In this document: piece by piece, positions 29,514 through 40,359 of the stretch
How the letters are laid out: the number at the start of each line of letters is the position of its first letter
Numbering within the stretch: the stretch's first letter is position 1
Assembly (NCBI GenBank): GCA_018806915.1
Contig: JAGKQI010000048.1
Location: forward strand, 372,001 to 436,000
Source of the DNA: Phytophthora colocasiae
Lineage: Eukaryota > Oomycota > Peronosporomycetes > Peronosporales > Peronosporaceae
DNA: 64,000 nt
Reading direction: 5' to 3'
Position numbers and translations under genes: made by a program
Notes under the pieces: generated by a model
Told to the model about the DNA's origin: nothing
Databases searched by the model: none
The model's input: the letters and a program-made list of their open reading frames with translations, nothing else

Positions 29514-30269
29514 CTAATGCACGGTAGCCTTGCCCTTGATTCCGCTTGCCTCACGCAGATACTTCAGCGTCTTGGTTCCAAGTGCCTTCGTCAGCAAGTC
29601 AGCCAGCTGCTGCTTCGTGTCAATATAGTCGACCTGAACCGTTCCGTTCTCCACATTCTCCCTCGTGAAGTGATGCTTGATGTCCACATGCTTCGTCCTT
29701 GAGTTGTATCCAGCGTTCTTAGCTAGTGCAATTGCTCCTTGGTTGTCTTCCCAAATCTGCGTAGCGTTCTCCTGCTCGTGCCCCATGTCTTTTAGCATCA
29801 CACGCATCCAAAGTACCTCCTGCACGCACAAACTCAGCGCCATGTATTCCGCTTCCGCCGAGCTGAGTGCAACCGTTCGCTGAAACTTCGACTTGAACAC
29901 TACTGGAGCGTTCCCCATCAGCACCATAACACCGGACACGGAACGCCTATCGTCAATGTTCGTTCCCCAGTCCGCGTCCGAGAACGCTTCAACCGTTACA
30001 CCACGCCCACCGTGGTATACGATTCCGTGTTCACGAGTTGTCTTCAGATACCGCAGCACACGAATAGCTGCTTTCCAATGCTGCTGCCCCGGGTTCTCCA
30101 GAAAACGAGACAGCTGTGTTACCACGTAGGCAACATCCGGGCGTGTACATGTCGTGATGTAAAGTAGACACCCGATGAGAGAACGGTACGGTCTCGACCG
30201 CATCTCAGCACGCTCCACATCCGTTCCAGGTGACTGTTCCTTGGACAGTGTTTCAGTCCTGATGCGCAC
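29514..30269 (-). pseudogene. Copia-B RNase H segment
   Basis: Reads RPYRSLIGCLLYITTCTRPD, FSDADWGTNIDDRRSVSG, SSAEAEYMALS and [11 protein letters not shown], the copia RNase H and C-terminus. It is one base out of register with the RT frame at about 30250; the stop lies just inside the left LTR. Confidence 0.85.
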
Positions 30270-31120
30270 GGATTATCCACCGTCTTAGCGTTCTGCTGGC
30301 CAAACCGTTCCGTGACATCGTCAATGTACCTGGTCTGCTTGATCATGAGCGTTCCGGCCTCCAGGTTGTGATCAATCTCCATGCCCAAGATGAACTTGGC
30401 TGCCCCAAGCTCCTTCATCTTAAATTCCGCTTTGAGAGAGTCCTTAACCTCCTGAATTTCACCGGCAGTCTTGGCAGCAATTATCATATCGTCGACGTAC
30501 AGGCACACGTACACATAACCGTTCCTGGAACGCTTCACGTAGACACACTGGTCTGCTCCACAGCTCTTGAAACCATTCCTCAGAAACACGCGGTGGATCG
30601 TCTTGTTCCATGCCATTGCAGCTTGCTTCAAACCGTAGATGGCCTTCCCCAGCAAACACACTAGATCGTCATCACCCGTAGTACCGTCCGGCATCTCCAT
30701 GTAGACACGGTCCATCAAGACACTGTTTAGGAACGCTGTGTCCGCGTCCAACTGTTCCATGATGTACTCCAACGCAACGCACACTGCTAGAACTACTCGG
30801 ATTGAGTTCATGTTCGCCACAGGTGAGTATGTCTCAAAGAAGTCGACACCATACTTCTGTTTGAAACCCTTCGCAACCAACCGTGCCTTGTAACGGATAA
30901 CGCAACCGTTCTTATCACGCTTCTTGGCGAACACCCAGCGACAACCAATGGTACGCTTCCCTTCTTCACGTGGAACCAATGTCCATGTAGCGTTCTTCTC
31001 GTGGGACCGTAACTCTGCCTCCATGGCACTTCGCCACTTCGCTGCTTCTGGACTGGCCATTGCTTCCGCGTACGACGTCGGCACATCCGCCGCGTCGACA
31101 ATATTCGCCACGTACGCCAT
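30119..31120 (-). pseudogene. Copia-B reverse transcriptase segment
   Basis: Contains the RT core: RWVFAKKRDKNG, ARLVAKGFKQKYGVDFFETY, DADTAFLNSVL, YGLKQAAMAWN and catalytic YVDDMIIA. It is joined by frameshifts to both neighbours. Confidence 0.88.
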
Positions 31121-31180
31121 AACAGCTTCAGCAATCAGTCCTTCCTCATCGATCCGAGCACGCTTGGGGATGGTGGACCG

Positions 31181-32080
31181 TCACTTCCTTCCGGACTGTA
31201 CGTAATCACCTCCATCCGAACCGTTCTCCAGCAGGAACACCGGCTCCTGAGGTCGTCGGGACCGTTCCACTTCTGGTTGAAATACCAGACGCTCCTCACG
31301 GAACGCTTGAGGCTGCGAACGGTACGCTTCTATTTCTCGTTCTGTTGACCCCGGACGGCCTGGCAACTGTAACTCCAGCGCTTCCATGTCTGGTTCATGC
31401 TCTGCCTCATTCATCTCAATGTCTGGAACGGTTTCTTCAGTCTCCTCCATTGGTACATCCGGAGTATGCTGGCGTTCCACGCTTGTTGGTACCGTTCCAT
31501 CATCCTCGTCCTTGGTCAAATTAATAACCGTTCCGTGGGGCTGTAACGAGGGTGACTCATATATTCCTCCCACTTCACGCTCGTCCAGCTTCACCGACCG
31601 TGACACCTTGACCGTCAATGCATCCAGGTCGTAGACACGATATCCCTTAGCGTTCTCAGCATATCCGAGGAACATACACCTGAAGCTCTTGGGTTCGAGC
31701 TTCGTACGCTTCGCGTCGTCGACATGAGCGTACCCCTGGGACCCGAACACTCGCAAGTGTTCCATCTGCGGTTTCACCTTGAAGCCCAGCTCGTATGGAG
31801 TCACATCCGTGTGTACGCTGCAGGCGGAACGGTTAATCAAGTACACTGCCGTACTCACCGCCTCTGCCCACCACTCCGTCGACACACCCTTGTAGTATAG
31901 CATGCTTCGAGCTTTCTCCATGATGGTACGGTTCATGCGTTCCGCAACACCGTTCTGCTGTGGACTGTATGGAACGGTACGTTGATGCATGACACCGTTC
32001 CGGCGGCACAGTTCTGCAACCGTCTTGTTCACGAACTCCGTTCCATTGTCCGATCGCAGACACTTCAAGCGTTCCCCCAT
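31181..32080 (-). pseudogene. Copia-B integrase C-terminal segment
   Basis: Carries the second half of the integrase core (LRSDNGTEFVN; YSPQQNGVAERMNRTIMEKA) and the copia-type C-terminal domain (LRVFGSQGYAHV; CMFLGYAENAKGYRV). It overlaps the preceding frame by a shift beside a C5 run at about 32071. Confidence 0.88.
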
Positions 32081-33378
32081 TGATTCTCATAGAACGCCTT
32101 GAACTCCTTCAGTTTGCTGGCTACCTCGCTCTTTTTCTTCATGAAGTACACAGCAACACACCTCGAGAAATCGTCCACAAAGGTCAGAATGTACCTTGCA
32201 CCACCTTTCGAGAGCGTCCTTATAGGCCCCATCACGTCCGTGTGGACCAGCTCCAACACACGTGAAGTCTTCGTCGTTGACCGTACCGGGAACGGTTCAA
32301 CCGAATGTTTCCCCTTCATGCAACCACCGCATAAAGTTTTGACGGAACGGTTCACACGTGGCATACCGTTCGTAGAACGCTGCGTCTTGACCATAGCGTT
32401 CTCACTGGAGTGTCCCATGCGAGCGTGCCATAGCTCCCACTGACTATGAACCCCGGCATACTCCACGAAGCACGCCTCTTCCTGCTCACAGTCTAACCAG
32501 TACGCCTTGCCGACCTTCTTTCCTGAAGCAATCGCGCAAGTCTTTCCCCAAATAATACACGAGGAACGCTGGAACTCCACGGTTAAACCGTTCTCCGCAA
32601 GCTTCCCCACCGACAGCAACCGTCTGTCGAGTCCCGGGATGTAAAACACCTCCATCATCTTGATGCGCTTACCGTTCATACCCGTCAGCTTGACCGTTCC
32701 TTTCCCTGCAACACGTAGTTTCTTCCCGTCTGCAATCGTTACCTCGATCCCCGAGACCGTTACTTCGAAGTCGAATAGGTCTCCACGATGTGGCGTCATG
32801 TGCGATGTCGCACCACTGTCAATTAGCCACCCGGCGAGGCGTTCCTCGCCCACGGCAAACACTTCGTCATCCGTGTCACCGTTCTTCCTCGGACAGTCCC
32901 GCTTCATGTGCCCGACTTGGTCACACCTGAAACACTTGCCCTTAAAACCGTTACCGTTATGTCTTGAACCGTTACCCTTGCGACCGTTCCCTCGGCCTCC
33001 CTTGAACCGTTCTGCGTTACCGTTCACCCGGAACGCTTTCTCCGTGGTTTCCTTCTTCTGTAGTCGCTCGTATTCCTTGAGCAACTTCTCCTTGAACTCG
33101 ATCAGCGTGATATCCTTCGTGTTCTCCACGATCGACGCGATCAGCTCGTACTCAGGTGGAAGGCTGCTGAGCAGCACCACTAGCTGCCGCGCCTCGTCCA
33201 CCGGTTCCCCCAACGTCTGGAGACCCACCACCAGCTCGTCGAATGCGTCCAGATGCTTCGACATAACCGTTCCTTCCTCCATCTTGAACTCGTGCAGGCG
33301 CCGTGTCATCGCGACACGGTTGTGCAGCGATGGTACGGTTGTAGTACTCCCGAAGAGTGTTCCAAGCGTCCATCGCAC
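32065..33378 (-). pseudogene. Copia-B gag C-terminus, protease and integrase N-terminus
   Basis: Gag body (TRRLHEFKMEEGT; LPPEYELIASIV), CCHC knuckle CFRCDQVGHMKRDC, protease WLIDSGATSHMT, integrase zinc module (LWHARMGHSS ... CGGCMKGKH) and the first catalytic Asp (VHTDVMGPI). Its natural start is in the frame of 33604 upstream, so a one-base shift near 33330 separates it from the gag N-terminus. Confidence 0.88.
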
Positions 33379-33604
33379 GGACAGCGGAACGGATCTTCGT
33401 CTGGTGCTGCAGCTCGACGCCCTGCGCGATGATAGCCAGTGCCTTGGCGTCGTTCATCAGCCACGCTTCTGTAATCTCGTTCTCTGGCTTGACGACTTGA
33501 ACATGAGCGAGCAGCCCCTTCCTGGCGAGCGTCATTCTCATGTTGTACTCCCAGTGGAAGTAGTTTCCACTACCCAGGAGGACTTCGGCGCGCTTGGTCG
33601 TCAT
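33152..33604 (-). pseudogene. Copia-B gag N-terminus
   Basis: Starts at the ATG at 33604 (MTTKRAEVLLGSGNYFHWEY), a copia gag motif, and is true to AWNTLREYYNRT at about 33335. After that the frame is wrong and the rest is spurious. Confidence 0.8.
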
Positions 33605-33638
33605 CTCTTGAAGCGTTCTTGGAACGGTTGAGCGTGTT

Positions 33639-33651
33639 GCGGCTGTTAACC
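33639..33651 (-). other. Copia-B primer-binding site (half-tRNA-Asn)
   Basis: On the minus strand GGTTAACAGCCGC follows the 5' LTR directly. Its complement GCGGCTGTTAACC has the anticodon loop and stem sequence of tRNA-Asn(GUU). Copia elements are known to prime with internal tRNA fragments. Copia-C has the same 13 bases. Confidence 0.65.
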
Positions 33652-33900
33652 TGTTGGTATTGAGCTTGTGGTGTTGGTGGCAAATGCCGAAGTGAGTAGA
33701 TTAAAGTTAACAAAACCTGTTCTACTCGTCCTGTCCTCCTAGTAGCTCCACCTTGTTGTGTCCTTATTGTCGCTCGAACTTAGCCGAGTGTCCTCACACG
33801 CCGACCACCCAAGTAAGGTTCCTCTTCTTTAGCCAATAGGAGAGCGGTTCCGTTGAACCGTTCCAGTGAACCGTGCATGAGACGGTGCACCGGTCCAACA
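33652..33900 (-). repeat. Copia-B 5' LTR (right)
   Basis: 249 bp, same as 29252-29500; followed by the GAATG target duplication. Confidence 0.93.
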
Positions 33901-34173
33901 GAATGAAACGATGTGGATTTTTGTTCGACCGGGTGAGTCTACAGTTGAGGTAACTTGTGGTTCTACAGTTGTCGAGTGCTGGGTTTCGGTGAATGTGACG
34001 AAGATATGGACAAGTTTCTGAAGTTCCTCGTTAAAATGGGCGCAGAAGAATCTAAAGGAAATGATGGAGAAGCTGCTAGTGAGCGAGCTATGATAAACAC
34101 AGTTTACACAATAAAAATCATAAAACCGCTTTTCAATAGTGCATACAATTTGACGGGCGGCCAGTCAGTCTAG

Positions 34174-35127
34174 ACATTAGGGGAATTCGCGAGGACGAAT
34201 CCACGGATCGGACACGCCGTGAAAGTCACGAGACGAGCAAGCAGCACAATCCGAGGAAAAGCTGCAAGAAACCAACAAGGCAACAGCACTAGTGTCTGCC
34301 AACAGACAAGGGTGAACCTTTGTTGCTAGCGTCGTGACTGCATCCAAGGCCTCGAAACGAGACTCAAACACAGTCGAACGGCAACCCCTTGGAATAAAAC
34401 AGCACCGTCGCCACGTACAGTTCCCCACAACAGTCCCTCTGCTCCTCCAGCACGCACTGCACTGAACTTGCACCAATCTCCAGTCATTCCATTGTGCTCC
34501 CCGATACTTGGACAATACTTGGCAAAAATTCCACGACTTCAACAGACCCGAAAGATATTACCACAGCACGATACACCTTCGTACCACAGTCAACCGACGT
34601 AGAGTTAAGCAGAGAGAGGATCTGGAACACTGTGCATCAAACTCCAGACACACTCCAAGCAGCAAAACGAGGTAACAAGAGACACTGGATTAAATGTAAA
34701 CTAATCTGTAAACAACATCCACAATGGAGCAGAGGACACCACAATCTACACACGACATCAAAGTCCAATATACATCACTGAAACCCCAATATTTCTTCAT
34801 CCTTTTGTCCACAAGTTCCCGAGTGTGAGGAGAAGAAAGAGGTCAGCAAATAACATACAACACACTCGGAAGAGAATTTCCCCCTAAATAAAAGCCCCAA
34901 CTTTGAAGAGAACCTAAAGATCCTCCTCACTTCTTGTCTAGGGTTACAGGCAGCCCATGAGACTACCTCCAGTCGACCGCAAAGTATACAAAACCCAAGT
35001 CATATGTAAAGTGCCACTCCACTCCATGTAAACAATGTAAACAAATAGGTAAACGACGCTCCACCGCCCATCGCCTTGCTACAAGGAGGCCCCAGCCCCA
35101 CTCTCCACTCCACACCGACCGCCCTGA
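34174..35127. other. degenerate A/C-rich sequence, probable old retroelement
   Basis: The plus strand is strikingly A- and C-rich and T-poor, with broken frames (for example WTILGKNSTTSTDPKDITTA). This looks like decayed non-LTR retroelement coding sequence, but no diagnostic domain is visible. It ends just before the gene fragment at 35128. Confidence 0.3.
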
Positions 35128-36114
35128 GGTCCAGCCGCCCACAAGGATATTTATTGTCTAGGATATTGTAAATATGACAATAGAAAAGTCATTATTAATT
35201 GTAGCCATGTCGAAAAGTCACGATCTGCAGATGCAGATGACAGCGTTCCCACCAAGAAACTTTTTCTACTTGGGAAAAATGATGCAAAGCGGCGAGAAGT
35301 GGAAGCATGTGAGCGATCCAACTATTCTACTCATAACCGCGAAGTTTCGACTCCGAAGAGATCAGTGGAAGGCAAAAATGGACGAAAATTATCTCCAAAA
35401 CGACCAGAGAGTGTAGTTACTACACACCAATGCACTGCATCGTTGATTGCTTTCTGTTTGGATTTTGACGAGCAATTACATCTTATTACCAGCGACTTAA
35501 AACTATTGAACACGTCTGTAAGACGCGAGTATCAGCGCGAGTCGCTCGCTCTCGAGAAGCTGACGACCAAACTGGTGGATCGAGACGGGAAGTGGATCGG
35601 CGATTCACCAGTCAAGAAACGAAGCCTCAAACGCTGCCATGTTCGGCTGCAGTGTCGAAAACCTCGTGTCAAGCTTCAAGTGGTTCTTCGACAGAAAGCT
35701 CCCGCTGTAATGACCCCAACGAATCCGAAAACACTCAGTCCAGCAGCTTTACAGGAACTACAAAGAGTGAAGGCACGTGTGATCCAGTCCAACACCCGAC
35801 ATTACCTCTATCACTTTCTGTACCATGGAGGTCACAGTCAATTCGTTGCAGCCTCTCGACTCGCCACTCGTTGTCGATTCTCCCGAGCTTTTCACCATTG
35901 GCGACGAATCGTCACTCAACGCCTAAAGCTTCGACTGCGTTGTCATCGAGCGCAGAAGCGTATTGAGAACTGTCGATCTTCAATCGCTCGTTCTAGAGCC
36001 TTCCAAGTAGTGAATGAAGAAGGGAAGTACGCTATGGCCAAGACATTCCACCACTCCAATCTCTTGGCAAGTAGCTTTTCATACTGGTTGAGATGGTACC
36101 AAAACAAATTCTAG
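35128..36114 (+). CDS. unknown basic protein lacking its 5' end (SFI1-like C-terminus?)
   Basis: The frame opens after a TGA at 35125-35127 and has no ATG for over 500 nt, so the natural start is missing or lies in a lost exon. The protein is basic (SADADDSVPTKKLFLLGKND ... KRSLKRCHVRLQCRKPRV). Its C-terminal half has Trp-bearing helices (FSRAFHHWRRIVTQRLKLRL; SSFSYWLRWYQNKF) that resemble centrin-binding SFI1-type repeats. The upstream sequence is transposon-like, so a 5' truncation by insertion is plausible. No certain function. Confidence 0.5.
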   Translation, partial: GPAAHKDIYCLGYCKYDNRKVIINCSHVEKSRSADADDSVPTKKLFLLGKNDAKRREVEACERSNYSTHNREVSTPKRSVEGKNGRKLSPKRPESVVTTHQCTASLIAFCLDFDEQLHLITSDLKLLNTSVRREYQRESLALEKLTTKLVDRDGKWIGDSPVKKRSLKRCHVRLQCRKPRVKLQVVLRQKAPAVMTPTNPKTLSPAALQELQRVKARVIQSNTRHYLYHFLYHGGHSQFVAASRLATRCRFSRAFHHWRRIVTQRLKLRLRCHRAQKRIENCRSSIARSRAFQVVNEEGKYAMAKTFHHSNLLASSFSYWLRWYQNKF

Positions 36115-37137
36115 CCCTTCTTCACTTTGCACAGACGACGTTGACAGCCATGACACCACCCGCTACTGGCTTCTCAATGCGGACAACTCGTGCCTGCTCC
36201 ATTGTGACGTTGGATGGATACGTCAGTCGTGGTAGGTCTCCACCGAACTCTGTGCCGCGACCATGCCATTTGCAGTATTTTGCACTTTATTTGGAGTTGC
36301 GACTCAAATGCCTCAACATGTCAATGCTGCGTCGCATTTTCGCCGATTTCCTCAACGTCCAGGAGAATACGCTCGTCCCGATGATGCAAATGGGATTCAC
36401 TATCGTCACTATCTACCCAGTGCCGATAACCAGTCCCGAGAGACTCGAGAAGGCGAAGGTTCTGCTGCAGAAACAGAAATCCCACCTGGACTCATGCGGA
36501 TGCATCTTCCTGTACACCGGAATATGGCTCTGTTCAAGCAGTTGCTCTTGGGGTTCGTGGAGCATCGCGAGCTTCGCTACTGGCTTTCGTACAGAGGATT
36601 TTTGAAGTGATCAGTGTGATTCCGTTCGAATTACCGCAACTTGCGACGCAGGAATCTCCAAGAACAGTGGAAAGTGTGCAAGGGCAACATCAAGAATGGG
36701 GGAATCTGCAACGGAAACAACCAAGGAGAAATCAACCGAGACGGCTCCGGAGAAGCCCGTAGCACCTACAGCTTCGTGGTGGAGACCAGTGGAGAAAGAC
36801 TGAGAAAAAGATCTAAACGTGCTGCTATAGTGATGACTCGGTGAGACTGTCACACAAGCTCCAGAAGCTCCAGCTGTACCTGCTCGACGAAGAAGTCTAT
36901 GTAAAGCTGTCTCTATTGATGCTGTTACCGATGAAACCCGTGAGACGAGTGATCTTCCTGCTTCGAGTACAGTACAAACGAGGATGAAAGCCGAAGATTA
37001 TCACTCAGCCAAGACAGGGAGCAGTTTCTACCAAGGAAGCAGCTGAATTTGGGTCAGCCGAAGCTCCAGAGCCAGCGGCTCAACCTCCGAAGCGTAAAAG
37101 AGGCCGACCACGAAAGAACAGCGAAATGCAACCATGA
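36115..37137 (+). pseudogene. degenerate coding fragments ending in an AT-hook
   Basis: Several overlapping, frame-shifted pieces. One reads DSHDTTRYWLLNADNSC (36150-36200), and HDTTRYW recurs at about 37132-37152, an internal repeat. Another gives MSMLRRIFADFLNVQENTLV. The last, 36984-37137, ends APEPAAQPPKRKRGRPRKN, a classical AT-hook (KRGRPRK, 37096-37116), with stop at 37135. No intact gene can be drawn; it may be a decayed nuclear protein gene. Confidence 0.4.
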
Positions 37138-37270
37138 TACCACCCGCTACTGGCAGCCTGGTATGAATACAGTATCTACTTCGGAGAGCTAAGATGAACG
37201 AAACGAAATGAATTGATTAAATGTAGTCGATATTGTCTTCTTGGACAATACTACCTTGTGCCTCGTCAAC
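37138..37270. other. short intergenic stretch
   Basis: No feature seen between the AT-hook remnant and the stop of the next minus-strand gene. Confidence 0.4.
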
Positions 37271-40250
37271 TCAGTTGCATCGACGGTTTTTCGTTTGCTT
37301 CACACTTGCACTTGCATCCGCGGTGGCGCGACGTTTAGTGGCGGTTGTTTCCTTTTCCGGCGCTTTTGCTACCGGTGTTTTCATCACCTTCATGCCTTTC
37401 ATCATGATGCGAAGTTGTTCATCTTTCGGCATGGCGCGAGAGAGCCTCGACAGCTTACCAGTTTCGGCACGGTCACGCTGTTCCAGATCGCCATCAACTA
37501 GAGCCTCGGCCGACCACGAGGACTTCACAATCCTAGTTAGACTTTTAGCCACCTCCTCATCCAGAAATGGGAACGCTTTGGGAGTAAGGGACCGAAAGCA
37601 AACCGTGTACAGCTTCTTCTCCAGAACCGCCACATCCTTCACTTCAGTGTTCACCGTCTTTTTCGTACTCTTCCCCTTCCCCGATTTTGCTGTCACTGCT
37701 TCATCTGTTGACGTGGGAGAACTGGTCACCGTTGACGCTCGCGTCTTGTTAGGAGGAAAGTTATCAACCAGGGTACTGGCATAGATAAACTTAAACCGGT
37801 GCTCACTTTGCGGGATTTCTCGCTCACTGAGGTCTATCCAAATGACGTCGTCAACATCTCTGCTGCCCAGGCGATTTCCAGCAACCTTCAAAATGAATGG
37901 GCAGGTAAATTTCGCCGTCACCGCCCGCGAAAACGCGCTATCATCTGGAAACCGATTCTTCACTTGAATCGGGATCAGTGACACCTCCCGTGTTCCTTTC
38001 TTAAATATCGGAATCAGCAGATCCGCGCCATGCTGGTTCGGTGGGAAAACACCAGCGGCCCGACGCCCAAGCAAAAACCACAGCGTCTCCTCATTCGGCT
38101 CACCTATCAACGGCACGAAGTGAGTGTACCCCACGTACCACCCCTCCCACTTCGTTAGCCATTCCGCAAAAGCTTTTGTTTCATCGTTTGCAGGCTTCGA
38201 ATCCCCTTTGTTGATGATGGGCATATCCTTAACTCCTAGCACTTTCAAAAACTTCGTTAGCGGCACAAATTCACCGATAGATCCTTTATGTAGATGGCCG
38301 TTGCTATCAGTCTCCACACACTTGTCCATGGCGAGTAACATCACAATACGAGCAACCATTTCACCAATCCCACCCGTATCCAGTGTTTCACTTAAGATCA
38401 GCTTGCTGAGCTGGGGTAACATGTACTTGGCTAGTGCACCATCGATCGCGTGCCACACTTTAGTCGCTCCGAAGGTAAGGACGGGATCCGAGTCGTAGTT
38501 ACTTAGGAAACCATCGCGCTCATAGTTCACATACGCCAAAATCGCCATGAAATCTGCAACCACACGAGATGACAACGTCGACGTCAAGTACGGCCGCACA
38601 CCCAACCGGCACAACATGGCTGCGACTCCAAACATCGTGTCAGCGGTGTAGCTCGTCTCAAGGTCGGGGTCCTCCCCCAGCATCAGCTTTGCAGCGGCAA
38701 AATTGATCACTCGTATCTTATCATTTGGAGGTGAGCAGTACCATAACGGACGTCCCATGCGCCTCAACGACTGCCAAGCATCGCTATCGTCTCTTACTGC
38801 TCGTTTGTACGCAATCATCTCGTCATCCATCGAAAGCTCAGTCTCCCCTTGTATGTTGGGTGCGTCGCTGCTCTCCTTTTGCTCTTCATCATCCTGCAAT
38901 CTTGGACGCTTTTCTCGGCAGTATTGTTCCCAATTTGCATCCATCGTATGCGTTAGCACAAATGGTGAAAACAGTAATTTGCTCCCAGTCTTTCCATCTC
39001 CTCGAGAAGATTGGTCTAACGCTTCAGGAGGAGACAAGTCGACAATTCGCGAGTTTGTGTCGACTACTACCCCGAAGATTCCACCCTCCGTGCTGATACC
39101 TTTGTTTGCCAAACAAAGCCCATGCCGCAATTTATGAAAATTGTCCAACTCGCTGTTGTTGAAGAGGCCCCTCGCCTCGTCGAACACTATCACCACCATC
39201 CTTTTCCCCTGATTCGTCTTGTGGTTGCAGGATTTAAAAGTCTTGAGCTTTTCTGTCACAATACCATCCGTTGTCATATCCGTGAAAAGTCCCAACCATT
39301 CCGTCTGCACAGTGTCCCAGTTCTCCATCGCATAGTAAAATACCGCCTTCAACTTGTTGGCAATGCTCTCATCACTAGCTTCCTTCGGAAAAAGCCAATC
39401 ACACAGTTTGGGTGTAGCCTTGGGATACCCCGTCGACTTCAGCCCACGCATGCACATGTACAGCACTTTCATGTCCAAGATTTGATCGTCTCGTGCCTTG
39501 ATCGCAAGCTCCTGAAGCATCCGACTCTTTCCGAAGCCGGAGCTCTGCGCGACCGCCACATATGGAGCCACAAAATCGTCTGGCCCTTCAGTGTACTCAT
39601 GGAAGCACCTCCAAAGATACTCAGAAAACTTGATGTGCGCATCACCAACGTACTTGATCTTGGTGAACGCGTACTTGAGCTGCTCAACTTCTTCCCGTGT
39701 CTGGACTCGAGATCGAGCGACTTTTGACTCGTATTTCTCAATGAGTGCTTGAGCCGCTGCGGCTGCGACAATAGCGTTTTGCTCTTCAGAAAGATCGTAG
39801 ACAATCTCGAGTATTGTCTGTATAGCGATCGTGATTGCAACCTTGTTGTCTTGAAGCTTGCTTGCGTCAATGAACTTTCTCATGTTTCTCGCCTCAACGA
39901 CCACTGCCTGTTTCACCTCCATCGTGCTACCAACCTCCAATTGTAATCGCTCGTAGATCGTTTCGTTCACGAAATCTGCCATCATCTGCGGGTCAAGCTG
40001 ACCCTGTCTAGAGTCCTACACACACAGCAGAGGTTTCCTGACGAAGTTAGCAGGGGGAACAGAACCAATCACAAGTATATAAGCAAACCTGTTCGGATGC
40101 AGGAGGGATCATCTCGTTGTCTTCCATATTCCACGGTGCGGCTACTTGTTGATTCTTTTTGTGATTGAACAGGACATTGGATATTGGTTTTAACCAATCA
40201 TATGCAGCATTTTTATCTCTTTCGTACACCTCAAACGTAGGACAACGTTC
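37271..40250 (-). CDS. P-loop NTPase with PD-(D/E)xK nuclease-like domain, Crinkler/RHS-effector type
   Basis: Main exon 40003-37271 (open from M at 39985; 904 codons from there) preceded by exon 40250-40089. An 85-nt intron (40088-40004, GTTTGC...AGACAG) joins PPASEQ to GQLDPQMMADF in frame. The exon begins at a likely acceptor (CAGTAG); the true start is upstream or at an internal Met. Domains: Walker A-like AVAQSSGFGKSRMLQELA near residue 150 of the main exon, Walker B VVIVFDEARGLF near 270, a helical middle, then GADLLIPIFKKG ... LIPIQVKNR near 690-715, matching the D...QxK pattern of restriction-endonuclease-fold nucleases. The Lys/Arg-rich tail may be a nuclear signal. NTPase-nuclease fusions of this kind occur in Crinkler/RHS-type effectors and related selfish proteins. 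No CRN header or signal peptide is present here. Confidence 0.72.
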
Positions 40251-40359
40251 CTACTGGCAAAAGAAGGTCTAAATATTCCAGACAAGGTAAGTTGTATCAA
40301 CTGTAGTTGAACAGAAGTGTCTAGCTAGTTCGTGCTTACAAGTGATATTGGTATTATGA

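Larger units (their letters stand above)
29252..33900 (-). mobile_element. Copia-B: Ty1/copia LTR retrotransposon
   Basis: 249-bp LTRs (TGTTGG...CCAACA) that read as identical, with the 5-bp target duplication GAATG at 29247-29251 and 33901-33905. Gene order on the minus strand is gag, protease, integrase, RT, RNase H, which is Ty1/copia. The coding region is broken into five frames despite the identical LTRs. Confidence 0.95.
28876..34173 (+). pseudogene. M96-like protein pseudogene split by Copia-B
   Basis: The left part (28876-29251) reads RYDLTRKWQNGVQYL, MEYPCNFEQTASAMTILL, TMKFKYHVKYQFEPDQ, an in-frame TAA at 29167, then YQEKDRVVFVWRCFIEG. Copia-B entered at GAATG. The frame resumes after the element (NETMWIFVRPGESTVE) and, after a frameshift, continues as DKFLKFLVKMGAEESKGNDGEA. 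The DRVVxVW and W-x-VRP pattern is what I associate with M96 mating-specific and related oomycete proteins. The TAA and frameshift lie outside the element, so the gene was decaying independently of the insertion. Confidence 0.5.

Noticed and set aside
32660..33631. Plus-strand frame of 323 codons over Copia-B gag
   Set aside because: No recognisable domain; the minus strand there carries a CCHC knuckle, protease and integrase motifs.
34217..34542. Cys-rich minus-strand protein (possible secreted effector)
   Set aside because: No signal peptide, and the base composition (A/C-rich plus strand) fits decayed retroelement sequence better.
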